DNA of 64,000 nt from Halonatronomonas betaini (GCF_015666175.1 NZ_JADPIE010000002.1:124001-188000), one strand, 5' to 3'. Counted from the first letter of the stretch, positions 50,947 to 60,119 are shown. Made by a program: numbers and translations. The notes: a model not told the origin generated them from the letters alone.

Positions 50947-52125
50947 TTACCATTGGTTTATAATATATGATTCTAATTTAATTAAATCGTTATCTAAAAA
51001 TGTCTGAACTCTGTCTGAAACTGTATCAAGAATAGTTTGAGTATCTGTGTCTTCATAATCATTTTTATTCAAAAACCCTTTTTTATAAATAGTAAACCAC
51101 TTTTTACCCATTTTTCTATTTGCTTTATTAAATAATCTAGTATCTTGTTTTACTATTTTATTTATTTTTTCTCTAATTGAATCTTCTCCAGGTCCAATTA
51201 AAAACTTTAAATATAATTTATCTTCTCTGTTAACTAGTTCTAATAATAATATTCTTTTTGTAGTCGTCCATCCTTCTCCCTCTTTGGGTACAATATTATC
51301 TAATTTTTTAGTAATAAATCGTATATAGCTCTTACCAGAGTCATCCAAGATAAGATTGCTATTTTCCATTATCATTTTCTTAAGCTTTTCACTTATCTCT
51401 AAATTTATATCAGGTTTATATTGAAATATAAGATCAAGGGCTTGTTTATGTTTTTCATAAATATCTCTACAAATTTTTTCAATTTCCGAATTACCCACAA
51501 TATACCTCCTTAAAATTGTTTTATATTGATTAATAAAATTAATGGTAGTTTGATTTAAAGTATTTTTTCGATACTTAAGAATCATATTTAATAGCTTTAA
51601 TATTGAATGATAACTATAAATATACCAATTTTCTTCATCACTTGGTGTTTCACCTTCTCTCGTCAAATAAACAAATAATTTATTATAATCTTTAAACTCT
51701 TTATCAACAATATTATAATAACGTTTCAGTTGATTATCATGTTCACCGCTATCAATTTTATTTTCAATAATAATTACTAATTTATTTTTCCTTGAAAGAA
51801 GAAAAATATCTATCCGGCTCCATTCTCTCCTTACTTCTATATCATCAAAGTCTATAATTTCAATATCAAAAAAATTTATGTTAGTATTTATAGAGTGTCT
51901 ATAACGTGAAAAAATATCTTTTAGAAAAGATCTCAAAAAGAAATCATTTAAACCATGATTAGCTCGAGGATTGAATAACCAAGACAAAATATTACTATGT
52001 CGATTTTCATTTTTTTCAACTTTAAGAATCTCAAAAATATTTGGTTGTAACAAAATTGAATCAATTTTGTAAAAGTCTTCATTATCCAATAAAAATTGCT
52101 CTAATGATAACAGTTTATCTTCCAA
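50947..52125 (-). CDS. PD-(D/E)XK nuclease-superfamily protein (PDDEXK_4-like)
   Basis: 392 residues. Front: ENRHSNILSWLFNPRANHGL, the start typical of PDDEXK_4. The active-site pieces follow: VRREWSRIDIFLLS (acidic site), KLVIIIENKIDSGEHDNQL (E-x-K at about 119-121). The C-terminal part is helical and unassigned. It is alone, right after an IS element, which suggests a defence-type or mobile-linked gene. I do not see a partner such as a methylase or ATPase beside it. ATG at 52125 with AGAGGTG upstream. Confidence 0.75.
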   Translation of the reverse strand: MEDKLLSLEQFLLDNEDFYKIDSILLQPNIFEILKVEKNENRHSNILSWLFNPRANHGLNDFFLRSFLKDIFSRYRHSINTNINFFDIEIIDFDDIEVRREWSRIDIFLLSRKNKLVIIIENKIDSGEHDNQLKRYYNIVDKEFKDYNKLFVYLTREGETPSDEENWYIYSYHSILKLLNMILKYRKNTLNQTTINFINQYKTILRRYIVGNSEIEKICRDIYEKHKQALDLIFQYKPDINLEISEKLKKMIMENSNLILDDSGKSYIRFITKKLDNIVPKEGEGWTTTKRILLLELVNREDKLYLKFLIGPGEDSIREKINKIVKQDTRLFNKANRKMGKKWFTIYKKGFLNKNDYEDTDTQTILDTVSDRVQTFLDNDLIKLESYIINQW

Positions 52126-52943
52126 AGCTTAACACCTCTCTTATTTTACATGCCGGTTAAATTTCTATAGTTTATGAACTTTAATTTAATCACACTTAAT
52201 AAGTGAGATTAGATAAAAAAACTAATCTACTAGATCCTCCAATTTTTTATTATCCCCATAATATTAAGTTTTAAACTGTTAATTCATCTTTGTATAACAT
52301 CTTAACTTTCAATTAGATAATTCAAGAAATCGGCAGATTGTCCTGCATAAAATAGGAATTTTATAATTAAAAAATATCACCGACAGTAAATTGCCGGTGA
52401 GTAGATTATTCATGAAATTTTGATTGACATTTAAATATATTAATAGTAAGATATAATAGATATATAGATTTCCGGCATGTAAAGCCCTTCATCACAGGGG
52501 CTTTTGCCTTTTATAGGTATTTAAATAAAAAACAACTTGGTTATATTATTTATAATATAATCCTAAAGTTTAATCTTACCTGGATTATTCACCCATCCAA
52601 TTGATGCTACTTTAAATTCTCCTAAATCCTGAAACATATCTTTTAATATAATTAATTATAAAAGCTTTTTTTAAGATTTAAGTCTGAAATAATATTTATG
52701 CTTTTATAGACTTAATATATTTTTCAAAAAATTTAGTATAATCTATTTATTTGAGCTATTAAATGATATAATATAGTTAATTATATTTTTATTTATTGTA
52801 AATTATGATCCTTTTCGTTTGAAGCTGGTAAGGTTTTAGTAAATATAAATTTGCTTTCTCCATAGGCTCTTAACTTTGAAATCAGGTTGATTCAGATATT
52901 ATAAACTGATTAACAAAAGTTAATTTAAAGAAAGGAGGCGAAT
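52126..52943. other. Intergenic region with an XRE fragment and hairpins
   Basis: A minus-strand fragment at about 52600-52655 reads IILKDMFQDLGEFKVASI, the middle of an XRE HTH (compare TLKEMSQDLGSIKEASLS at 53.5-53.8 kb), so it is a decayed copy of that gene. A hairpin with AAAGCCC/GGGGCTTT lies near 52480-52507. A further small stem is near 52378-52402. The rest shows nothing I can support. Confidence 0.5.
52876..52904 (+). promoter_or_regulatory. Probable promoter of the ABM-like gene
   Basis: TTGAAA, a 17-base spacer and TTATAA lie 40 bases before the 52944 start codon, on the plus strand. Confidence 0.5.
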
Positions 52944-53261
52944 ATGATGGTGGTTTATGTTCTGAAGTATGATATTCACCCGGATAAAACGGACGAATTT
53001 CCAGAGTGGGGTCAATCGGCTATTAAACGTACCCTTGCAGTTCCAGGAGTTAAAGAGTTTCGTGCATATCGGACAACTGTAGGTAGTAATCAGATTGTTT
53101 GCACCTATGAATTTGAGGATATGGCTTCTTTCTCTAGCTGGGCAGAAAGTGAAGAATGCAGAAAAGTTAACGAAGAAACCTATGCCATGGGTATAAACTT
53201 GACCAGTGAGTTGTGGGGCCCGTCACAGGCTGCGCCTGAACCTATCAGGCCAAATGAATAG
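52944..53261 (+). CDS. Antibiotic biosynthesis monooxygenase/Dabb-type small protein
   Basis: 105 residues, a ferredoxin-like fold: VYVLKYDIHPDKTDEFPEW, TLAVPGVKEFRAYR and CTYEFEDMASFSSWAES match the beta-alpha-beta pattern of the ABM/EthD-like dimeric barrel family. AAAGGAGG is five bases before the ATG. No neighbouring partner; the function may be degradation or binding of a small aromatic or heme-like molecule. Single-gene transcript with a promoter upstream and a terminator downstream. Confidence 0.65.
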   Translation: MMVVYVLKYDIHPDKTDEFPEWGQSAIKRTLAVPGVKEFRAYRTTVGSNQIVCTYEFEDMASFSSWAESEECRKVNEETYAMGINLTSELWGPSQAAPEPIRPNE

Positions 53262-53391
53262 TAGATAATTTTTAACTTTAGCCCTGAAGGAAATTTCTTT
53301 AGGGCTAATCCGTTCTGGTTTAAGAGCATACATATAGATAATAACTCAAGAAATTCTCGGAAATATCCCTTTTTTAAAATTACTACATAAT

Positions 53392-53417
53392 AAAAACACC
53401 CTCTCACAGGGTGTTTT
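53392..53417. terminator. Bidirectional terminator
   Basis: AAAAACACCC-TCTCACA-GGGTGTTTT forms a strong stem with A and T tracts on both sides. It lies about 130 bases after the ABM-like gene and 110 before the end of the XRE gene on the other strand. Confidence 0.8.
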
Positions 53418-53527
53418 AGTTTCTGGTATGAATTATTCTATAAATATTTTAACTTAAAAATAAATTTTATTTGGTTTTCGGTTATAGTATCTATAATATA
53501 ATTGCTATAAATGTGATCCTGCCTGGG

Positions 53528-53788
53528 TTAGTCACTCATCCAAAAGAAACAAATATTTTTTGATTTTTCGATATTGTTTTTCTGATCTGTTAGGCCTAAA
53601 AGATAGTCTGTACTGCAATTAAAATAATCAGCTATTTTGATTAATGTTTCCAGTTTTGGTTCTCTGCGGCCATGTTCATACCTTGAAAGTGATGCTTCTT
53701 TAATGCTTCCTAAATCCTGGGACATCTCTTTTAAGGTTATACCTTTTTTCTTTCTCAGATAAGCCAGTCTATTTGATAACTTATTCAT
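53528..53788 (-). CDS. XRE-family transcriptional regulator
   Basis: 86 residues. Residues 5-60 are a Cro/CI-type HTH: RLAYLRKKKGITLKEMSQDLGS, KEASLSRYEHGRREPKLETL. The tail IADYFNCSTDYLLGLTDQ is the usual Firmicute version. It overlaps the 140-residue gene upstream by eight bases. It is closely similar to the XRE gene at 54.4-54.7 kb (shared ITLKE...EASLSRYE..RREPK) and to the fragment at 52.6 kb. Probably the phage-like module's repressor. Confidence 0.85.
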   Translation of the reverse strand: MNKLSNRLAYLRKKKGITLKEMSQDLGSIKEASLSRYEHGRREPKLETLIKIADYFNCSTDYLLGLTDQKNNIEKSKNICFFWMSD

Positions 53789-54203
53789 TAATCTGCTTAT
53801 AGGCTTCTAATCCGAGATAGATATAATCACTAAATGGTGATTTACCTACCATGTAACTAACAAGATCTGACTTACTTGCATGATCAGGCTTATCTGAAAA
53901 ACTTGCAAACATATCTTCAATATCTTCAATATCTTTAATACCTTCACTACCAAATTCATTTAATTTATGATTAATTTCTCTTCCTGTTAACATGAATGAT
54001 TGCATGATTTTTAGTTCTTCATAATCTAAATCCATCAAATAGTTACTTAGTTCTAAAGTCGACGGGTTTACTGGCATAATTTCTTCTAACTCAGTCTGCC
54101 CTGTGGAAATTCTTTCATCTGTTGATTTTTCTTCACACTCTTTAGAAATTAACATTGCGTTCTCTACTATGGGTCTCATTTTTTCAAATTTGTTTTTATT
54201 CAT
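53781..54203 (-). CDS. Small protein, possibly DUF3775-like
   Basis: 140 residues, mostly helical. The central segment ELSNYLMDLDYEELKIMQSFM and the end SYMVGKSPFSDYIYLGLEAYK resemble DUF3775-type phage and mobile-element proteins, but the match is only by eye. It overlaps the XRE gene. SD GAGGTCA before the ATG. I cannot give a function. Confidence 0.45.
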   Translation of the reverse strand: MNKNKFEKMRPIVENAMLISKECEEKSTDERISTGQTELEEIMPVNPSTLELSNYLMDLDYEELKIMQSFMLTGREINHKLNEFGSEGIKDIEDIEDMFASFSDKPDHASKSDLVSYMVGKSPFSDYIYLGLEAYKQINE

Positions 54204-54386
54204 TATTGACCTCCAAATATTTAATTTTATTTACCAACATTATACTATAAAACAACCAGGCACCATAAAACTGGTGTCGTTTATTAATAAATCCTATTTT
54301 TCGGGAAAGCTCTCCCATTGACAGATCTGCTTCTTCTCTTAATTGATTTAATCTTATTGAAAACTAGCTCAAATTGATCACCTATA

Positions 54387-54695
54387 TTATAGTTCTAGAT
54401 TTTTTATTCCTTCTAATGTGTTAATAGCTTTATTAATTTCTTCTAGATTGATTTCATTATTTTCAATTTTATAATTTAGCTTATATATTTGATCTGTCCT
54501 ACCTAAAAGATAATCTGCACTGCAGTTAAAATAATCAGCAATTTTTATTATTAGATCCATTTTGGGTTCTCTTCTACCATTTTCATATCTTGAAATACTT
54601 GCTTCTTTAACAACAGCTAATTCTTCTGATAGTTCTTTAAGTGTAATACCTTTAATTTTCCTTAAATATGCCAGTCTTTCCGGGAACTTATTCAT
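54387..54695 (-). CDS. XRE-family transcriptional regulator
   Basis: 102 residues. Same family as the neighbour (RLAYLRKIKGITLKELSEEL, EASISRYENGRREPKMDL, IADYFNCSADYLLGRTD), with a longer C-terminal helix of about 35 residues. It starts two bases after the AbrB-like gene, so the two are probably co-translated. Two similar HTH proteins in a row suggest a Cro/CI-like pair. Confidence 0.85.
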   Translation of the reverse strand: MNKFPERLAYLRKIKGITLKELSEELAVVKEASISRYENGRREPKMDLIIKIADYFNCSADYLLGRTDQIYKLNYKIENNEINLEEINKAINTLEGIKNLEL

Positions 54696-54696
54696 T

Positions 54697-54951
54697 TTAA
54701 TTGGCCGTTAGTTCGCTGGCGCAGATTTTGCAGACTGTTTTGCCGGCGAATTCAACTGTCTTATCCTGATTTTCTTCTTTGGTGCCACAGAGGGTGCAGG
54801 CTGGATAATACTTCTGGATGACGACCATACCTTTATCTACAAAAATTTCGATTTGATCCTGTGTTTTATAATCATTACTGGTTCTTATTTCCTTTGGGAT
54901 GCCTATTCTTCCCAGATTATCTATCTTTCTGACTAATCCTGTTGCTCTCAT
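54697..54951 (-). CDS. AbrB/SpoVT-type regulator with C-terminal zinc ribbon (first)
   Basis: 84 residues. Residues 1-50 are a swapped-hairpin AbrB fold (GLVRKIDNLGRIGIPKEIR, QIEIFVDKGMVVIQKY). The tail holds two cysteine pairs, CTLCG and CKICA, about 25 residues apart: a zinc-binding extension. SD GGAGTT is upstream. Stop is one base from the XRE start (TAA, then T/ATG). Confidence 0.85.
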   Translation of the reverse strand: MRATGLVRKIDNLGRIGIPKEIRTSNDYKTQDQIEIFVDKGMVVIQKYYPACTLCGTKEENQDKTVEFAGKTVCKICASELTAN

Positions 54952-54975
54952 TTTAATTAACTCCTTTTATTTACC

Positions 54976-55221
54976 CTATTTAATATTTTTTAAATCTTCG
55001 ATACATGACTTGCAGACAAGCTTATCTTTGAATAATTTGTGGGTTTTATAATCTCCACAAAGATGACAGCCTGTATTATATTTTTGTAATATTAGTCTAT
55101 CTCCATCTGAATAAAATTCCATGGGATCTTTTATTTCCAGTCCTAATGTCTTTCTTAGTTCTATTGGAAGAACTACTCTGCCTAAATCATCAATATTTCT
55201 TACGATACCAGTGGATTTCAT
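54976..55221 (-). CDS. AbrB/SpoVT-type regulator with C-terminal zinc ribbon (second)
   Basis: 81 residues: STGIVRNIDDLGRVVLPIELR, the canonical AbrB start, MEFYSDGDRLILQKY, then CHLCG and CKSCI. Better conserved than its neighbour and probably the functional transition-state-type regulator. It is followed by the first copy after 24 bases. SD AGGTAATAAA before the ATG. Confidence 0.85.
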   Translation of the reverse strand: MKSTGIVRNIDDLGRVVLPIELRKTLGLEIKDPMEFYSDGDRLILQKYNTGCHLCGDYKTHKLFKDKLVCKSCIEDLKNIK

Positions 55222-55358
55222 TTTATTACCTCCATTTTAATATATTTAACAACTCTTCTAATTTAATCACATTCGAATATTATTTGCAAGGGTTTTTTCT
55301 GGTTTTGTGAATTTTTTTTTAAAATATTTTTCCTACTGTTATTTTTACTGGCTGATCT

Positions 55359-56612
55359 CTAGTTGAGCAGCCTGACATATTTTATATTGTCGATTTTTTC
55401 GACTATTATATTGCTGGCGTTGTTGATGTGCTGACAGATCTGTCTGGCTGTCCAGTTGTATTCTTCCTGTAAGCTTTCTTTAAGTCTGGACCTTTCTATT
55501 TTTCCTCCCTCTGCCCTTATATGATTTTCAAATATCTCCTTTTTATATGCTATTCCTGTTTTTTTGGTTACGGCAGGCAATATCCTTGGTTCCTTGTAGA
55601 AATTGAATTTATGGCTATATTCCTGCTTTAAACGGCTATAGAGATGGCCAGGTGAGATAACGTTTTGAAAGTCTCTGCTATACTTATATTTATTATAATA
55701 TCTGGCGATATCGACTTCCTGCATTGTTTTAAGATCTGTTTCCAGCTCAATTCCAATCTTTTCAATTAAACTAAATTTGATAGAATCATTATCGACATGA
55801 ATATATTTAAAGGGACTTAGCTTGATTAAGTTCTCCGGGTATTTATAGATTGTGGATAGATATGATTCCTTTGTATGGCTGAGCCGTTTTGAATCATTAA
55901 ATTCTTTGAAATAGTTGACAAAGCGGTTAAACTGGTCTTCATTTTGAAAATTAATTCCATCAGGGAAGAAATTTTTTATGATTACCTGCAGAATTGTAGA
56001 TTTAAAGATGCCATAAAAGATATATCCATCGATATAGGTCAGCTTCTTAAAGGAGCTAAAGAAATCTCTTGCTTTATCTTTATTGACACCAGGGGTTCTA
56101 ATATTTTTTATAAGATCAATTAGATGAACCTGGTCTCCTTCCAGTTGTATTATTGCTTTAATTGCTTTAAAGAGGTTGTCTTTTGGATAGATAGAGATAA
56201 ATTTATCGCCGATTAGATTTACTTTATCTTCTTTGCTGACAAGACTATTAAAGAGCCGGACTTTTTTCTTTAGGATTTCCGGAGAAATCTGACCCTGGCT
56301 ATTTTCAGAATTAATTAATCTTAAATCACTGATATGAATTAACTCGAAATCTTTCAGGAGTCTGTTGAGTTTGATTATGAAATCAAATCGCTCTGCTTCA
56401 GGTTTTATAGCGGCTATAGAGGATCTTACTATCTGCTGAACCCTTACAGGGGTGATATTATATTGCTTACCTAATTCCTTATATGTCTTATTTTCTATGA
56501 TCTTTTCTGTGATTATTTCAAGGTTTCTTTCAGATATTAAATCAGAGATTGTTTCTTTAAAGCTTTCTTTAAAGCTTTCTTTAAAACTTTTCATTTTGAT
56601 ATTTTTAATCAT
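55359..56612 (-). CDS. Sigma-like/HTH regulatory protein, unknown family
   Basis: 417 residues. The first 90 residues resemble sigma-70 region 4: ISDLISERNLEIITEKIIENKTY, KELGKQYNITPVRVQQIVRSS is the expected HTH. A curious N-terminus has a threefold SFKE repeat (KESFKESFKETI) encoded by three 12-base units. The remaining 300 residues have no recognised domain; they include a second HTH-like end (WTARQICQHINNASNI). It lies between the AbrB genes and the helicase in the leftward block, so a role in the module's gene or replication control is likely. Start by ATG at 56612 behind GAGAAAA. Confidence 0.55.
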   Translation of the reverse strand: MIKNIKMKSFKESFKESFKETISDLISERNLEIITEKIIENKTYKELGKQYNITPVRVQQIVRSSIAAIKPEAERFDFIIKLNRLLKDFELIHISDLRLINSENSQGQISPEILKKKVRLFNSLVSKEDKVNLIGDKFISIYPKDNLFKAIKAIIQLEGDQVHLIDLIKNIRTPGVNKDKARDFFSSFKKLTYIDGYIFYGIFKSTILQVIIKNFFPDGINFQNEDQFNRFVNYFKEFNDSKRLSHTKESYLSTIYKYPENLIKLSPFKYIHVDNDSIKFSLIEKIGIELETDLKTMQEVDIARYYNKYKYSRDFQNVISPGHLYSRLKQEYSHKFNFYKEPRILPAVTKKTGIAYKKEIFENHIRAEGGKIERSRLKESLQEEYNWTARQICQHINNASNIIVEKIDNIKYVRLLN

Positions 56613-56684
56613 TTTCTTTTCTCCTTTTTAATGGCTCCAGTTGATGGGATTTTGGAGGAACCATTTAAATTTTTATTTATTATT

Positions 56685-58007
56685 TTAGGCCATTTTTGCT
56701 CTATTTTTTCTGGCAAGTTCTACTTCCATTTTGTCTTTAAAGAGTTGAATCTCTGGATACCAGTAAAGTGGAATATAGCCGACTCCTTTGGTTCGGCCTT
56801 TAGCTATTATTAGTTCTGCTTCCTGAACTTTATTAAACCTCTGGGCTTCTGTCTCCTGTTTGTAATCCTTCCTCCAGAGCATGCAGACTTCGTCCGCAAC
56901 TTCCTCAATGGAGCCAGATCCCTTGAGATGACGGGGAGCTGGCTTGCCATCTACTGTTCGGTTGAGCTGGGATAAAAGGATAACCGGGATTTCTAATTCT
57001 CCTGCCAGTTCTCTTAAAGTGGTGACTGTATGGCCAATTGCATTGGCCTGGTTTTCAGTATCGATATGATGGATAAACTGGAGATAATCGACTACCAGTA
57101 AATCCAGGCCGAAGCGGTTTTTAGCTCTGATTGCCTGGGACCTGATGTCTGAGACTGTGAGTCCTCTTTTGTCGCTGATATAGAGGGGATAATCTCCTAG
57201 CTCTGTGGCTGTGTCCATTATTTTTTTAAGCTGCTCATCTGAGATCTTTCTCTGATAATCTGAGGCCTTGATCTCTGAGTGGGTGACTATCAGGCGGTCA
57301 GCAAGTTCTTTAGCTGTCATCTCCAGGGTGATATAGAGTGTCTTATTACCGGCGGCAACAGAATTATAGGTTACATTTAGAGCGAATGCCGTCTTTCCCA
57401 TAGATGTCTGACCGGCCAGGACTGTTAGATGGCCTGGCTCCAGACTGCCGAAGGTATGATCCAGACTTAAAAAACCTGTCTTGATACCTTTATCTCTATC
57501 AGAATCATTTAGTATCAGGTTATCCAGGGATAGTTCTATTGCCTCAGCAAAGGTTTTAATATTGGAGCTGCCCTGATGATTATCGGTGTATTTGAAAATT
57601 ATTTCAACTGCTTTAGAGCGAAATTCACTGGCCGATAGATTGTTATCTATCAGGCTGTGGAGTTCTCCAGCAGCCTGTTTAATCTGTCGTTTTGCAAAGT
57701 TATCTTTCACCTTCTCTATGAGGCCATGCAATTCTGAAGGCATGCAGAATCTGCTATCCAGAAAATCTTCTGGTAGGCCGACTTCCTGGATAAGCCTGGT
57801 TCTGCTGATTGGCCTGCCGCTTATATAGAATTCTTCAAGCCAGTTGAAGATTTTAATACAGGTTGGGTCGGTCAGGTATTCTGGCTTGATTTCTATCATC
57901 ATATCTGAGAGGGTATTGTGCTCATTTGTATGGTCGCAGAGGCAGACCATTATCATTGATTTTTCAATGTTTTTGTAATCTTCCAGGCTATTGTTGTATG
58001 TTTTCAT
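56685..58007 (-). CDS. DnaB-type replicative helicase, phage-like
   Basis: 440 residues. An N-terminal DnaB-N-like domain is weak, but the RecA-like part is complete: Walker A GQTSMGKT at 199-206, VVDYLQF (Walker B) and LIVLLSQLNR, with a late SIEEVADEVCMLWR block and arginine-finger region. The gene overlaps its neighbour by one base (TAATG). A phage- or plasmid-type helicase, since a bacterial chromosome already has its own. It is the enzyme core of this module. Confidence 0.87.
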   Translation of the reverse strand: MKTYNNSLEDYKNIEKSMIMVCLCDHTNEHNTLSDMMIEIKPEYLTDPTCIKIFNWLEEFYISGRPISRTRLIQEVGLPEDFLDSRFCMPSELHGLIEKVKDNFAKRQIKQAAGELHSLIDNNLSASEFRSKAVEIIFKYTDNHQGSSNIKTFAEAIELSLDNLILNDSDRDKGIKTGFLSLDHTFGSLEPGHLTVLAGQTSMGKTAFALNVTYNSVAAGNKTLYITLEMTAKELADRLIVTHSEIKASDYQRKISDEQLKKIMDTATELGDYPLYISDKRGLTVSDIRSQAIRAKNRFGLDLLVVDYLQFIHHIDTENQANAIGHTVTTLRELAGELEIPVILLSQLNRTVDGKPAPRHLKGSGSIEEVADEVCMLWRKDYKQETEAQRFNKVQEAELIIAKGRTKGVGYIPLYWYPEIQLFKDKMEVELARKNRAKMA

Positions 58008-58912
58008 TAGTTATCAGCTGCTTTCTTTTTGTTTGCTTCTTGATTATAGATTGCTTCCACTTCTCGGGCTGTTTCAGGGTCCAGCTCTCTTGTATTATTT
58101 CTGGCCTGATCTAACCGGGTTGATCTGGTTTGAGTCTGTGTTTCTCTTTTTGCTTTTGAGTGGAATTTGGCTTTATCATCGCCTTCTAAATAATCAAGCC
58201 AGAACTCTCCAGGGCCTAGATAGGTGCTTGGATGTTTGATATATTGCATTGGCTGACCTGTATCTCTACAATGCCTTTTGAAATTTTTGGCCGAGGCAGT
58301 CAGATCTTCTGTTCTGATTTTTTCTCTGAAAACTAGCTTTTCCCAGCAGTTATAGGCCTTTTTCTTGCTTTCTTTTTTCGGGTATTGTTCCCAGAATTCT
58401 AGAAATTGGACTGGATATTTAAAATGGGGGCTGGATTTATCTCTGGTTGCTTTAATGATCTCTCGCCCCTGAGAGTCTGTTAAGATTTTTTTAGTTGTTT
58501 TTGAATCTTTTCCTGATGCAGTCGTCGATGCAATCGACATATCTTTTAAAGACTGAGTATTAATCAAGTGCGTATTCTTATCCGGACATTTCAGGTCATC
58601 GGGAATGTCATCTTCTTGCAGTTGAGATTCCCCGATTGCACTTCCATGACATTCTTCAAATTCTTCATAATCATTGAGAATATAGATGTTTGAATCATCA
58701 AATCTATAGATAATATCAATTAAGCCGAATTCTTGAAGTTCAATGAGCCAGCGTCTGACTGTTCTCGGTTTCACTCCCATTAGTTTAGCCAGTTTTTCCT
58801 GGGCTGGAAAGCAGTAACTTTGATCCCAGCAGTAACTTTCCAGAATAATATAAAGGAGTTTATGGCTCGGTTTTAAGAGATGGTTTCTGAGTAATGAATT
58901 TCTTACCATGGT
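58007..58912 (-). CDS. Phage-like replication protein with HTH
   Basis: 301 residues from the ATG at 58912, with AAAAGGA upstream; a TTG at 58963 lacks such spacing. NSLLRNHLLKPSHKLLYIIL and CFPAQEKLAKLMGVKPRTVRRWL form the HTH_36 front, common in Firmicute phage replication initiators. The C-terminal half (YPKKESKKKAYNCWEKLV) is the usual helicase-loading region of such proteins. The stop overlaps the helicase gene start by one base, which gives an initiator-helicase pair. Confidence 0.8.
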   Translation of the reverse strand, partial: TMVRNSLLRNHLLKPSHKLLYIILESYCWDQSYCFPAQEKLAKLMGVKPRTVRRWLIELQEFGLIDIIYRFDDSNIYILNDYEEFEECHGSAIGESQLQEDDIPDDLKCPDKNTHLINTQSLKDMSIASTTASGKDSKTTKKILTDSQGREIIKATRDKSSPHFKYPVQFLEFWEQYPKKESKKKAYNCWEKLVFREKIRTEDLTASAKNFKRHCRDTGQPMQYIKHPSTYLGPGEFWLDYLEGDDKAKFHSKAKRETQTQTRSTRLDQARNNTRELDPETAREVEAIYNQEANKKKAADN

Positions 58913-59414
58913 AAATCCTTTTGGGTTTTCGTTAATGGTTTTAATAATTATCAATCCTTCCAATAAGTGGTTTTGTAATAAGATTCACTTGCAATAACAA
59001 AAATTTTTGCTGACTTATTCTGATAATTTCAGAAAAACTTTATAATTATATCTGTTAGCGCCAGCTTTAATAACAGTATTTTGTTTTTTTTATAAAGTTT
59101 CAGATGAATATAAATATAATCATGATTATTTAATTTACAAAAACAAGTATAAATTAATTTTTTAATCCTGTCAAGAGAAATTTAAAACTTTTTTGAAAAA
59201 TAATTATTTTTTTAATTTAAAGGTCTTGTATTCTGGTTGAAACGGTGTTATAATTAATTGAGGTTGTTGGTATTGCAAGGATTATAGCACTTATCAGAAA
59301 CTCTTTATTTTTAGAAAGCCAGTGCTTTAAACTGCTAAATTAAGGCAATCGCTTTAAAATACTGGATTAAATCTAGATTTTGACTGGAGGTGGTTGGGAT
59401 TGTGAATTTTATTG
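58913..59414. other. AT-rich non-coding region with an inverted repeat
   Basis: AAACTTTATAA at 59035-59045 and its reverse complement at 59090-59100 flank 45 bases, in a highly AT-rich stretch just before the replication gene. This could be an origin or a regulator site. A plus-strand -10-like TATAAT is near 59250. A 55-codon plus-strand frame from GTG 59402, with GGAGGTGG eight bases before, overlaps the antisense of the next gene. Confidence 0.45.
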
Positions 59415-59810
59415 TTAATTGGCTGTTAATTTTCTTGAATCGGTGGATCGGTAATAGAGATTGGCCTGGCTGGCACAGGCAAATGGGTCCTGCTGGCAGC
59501 TGGCTGGCTGATAGAGACAGTCTTTACAGAGCTGTCTGTGGATTTCTGCCGGGATATTGGCCAGGCTGAGTTTTTTGCAGATCAGGTCTTTGTCTCCAAG
59601 CCGGCGGAGGAAGGTCCAGTATGATGGCAGGTCTGGATCGCTGTTGATCTCGCTGATTGATGGCGGACGGCCAAGGCTGGCATATTTTTGTAGATAGATG
59701 ATAATTAGTTCTTTCTCGCTGTACTGGGTGCCTGGTCTTCTCGATGATTTCGGCCTTTTAGAGGCCTGTGGGTTGTTTTTAGGATCTCTTTGCTTAATGA
59801 TAGTGACCAC
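59415..59810 (-). CDS. Small HTH-type protein with homing-endonuclease-associated-repeat-like domain
   Basis: 131 residues, much richer in GC than its surroundings. SEKELIIIYLQKYASLGRPP and SISEINSDPDLPSYWTF match the pattern of the homing endonuclease associated repeat (GR.P....i..d..lPS). A basic N-terminus (KQRDPKNNPQASKRPKSSRR) and a C-terminal cluster of cysteines (CKDCLYQPASCQQDPFAC) suggest nucleic-acid binding. First gene of the leftward module. Function not known. Confidence 0.5.
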   Translation of the reverse strand: MVTIIKQRDPKNNPQASKRPKSSRRPGTQYSEKELIIIYLQKYASLGRPPSISEINSDPDLPSYWTFLRRLGDKDLICKKLSLANIPAEIHRQLCKDCLYQPASCQQDPFACASQANLYYRSTDSRKLTAN

Positions 59811-60119
59811 TCCTTTTTGGTTATGTTAATTCCAGGTTATTATTTTTGGGTCTGGAGTTTTGATTTATGGCAGAGTTTCTAATTAGTATTATCTGGAAAT
59901 AAAATATGTTTAATTCTATTATATTTGCGGATATTTGTCAAGTGGTTTCTGGGGGTTTTTTTCAGGATTTGAAATTTATTTTTTAAAAATAATCCTTCGT
60001 TGCACTACCCTCTTCTATTAGTCAGGGGCTGGCGGTTATATAATTAGGATATAGCTTGAGTTTAGAGGCAGTTAATGGTTTGATGGATTTTATACTGACC
60101 AGGATTGGAGGTGGTGTTA
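59811..60119. other. Divergent intergenic region between leftward and rightward phage-like genes
   Basis: About 300 bases separating the two transcription directions. TATATAAT near 60040 could be part of the rightward promoter. Nothing else is clear. The layout is what one expects for a divergent lysis/replication switch. Confidence 0.4.

Noticed and set aside
52470-52510. Riboswitch or small RNA near 52.5 kb
   Set aside because: Only a simple hairpin (AAAGCCC/GGGGCTTT) without aptamer-like conserved parts.
59402-59569. Plus-strand 55-codon ORF as a confirmed gene
   Set aside because: Antisense to a better supported gene; no family match, so it is only a finding.
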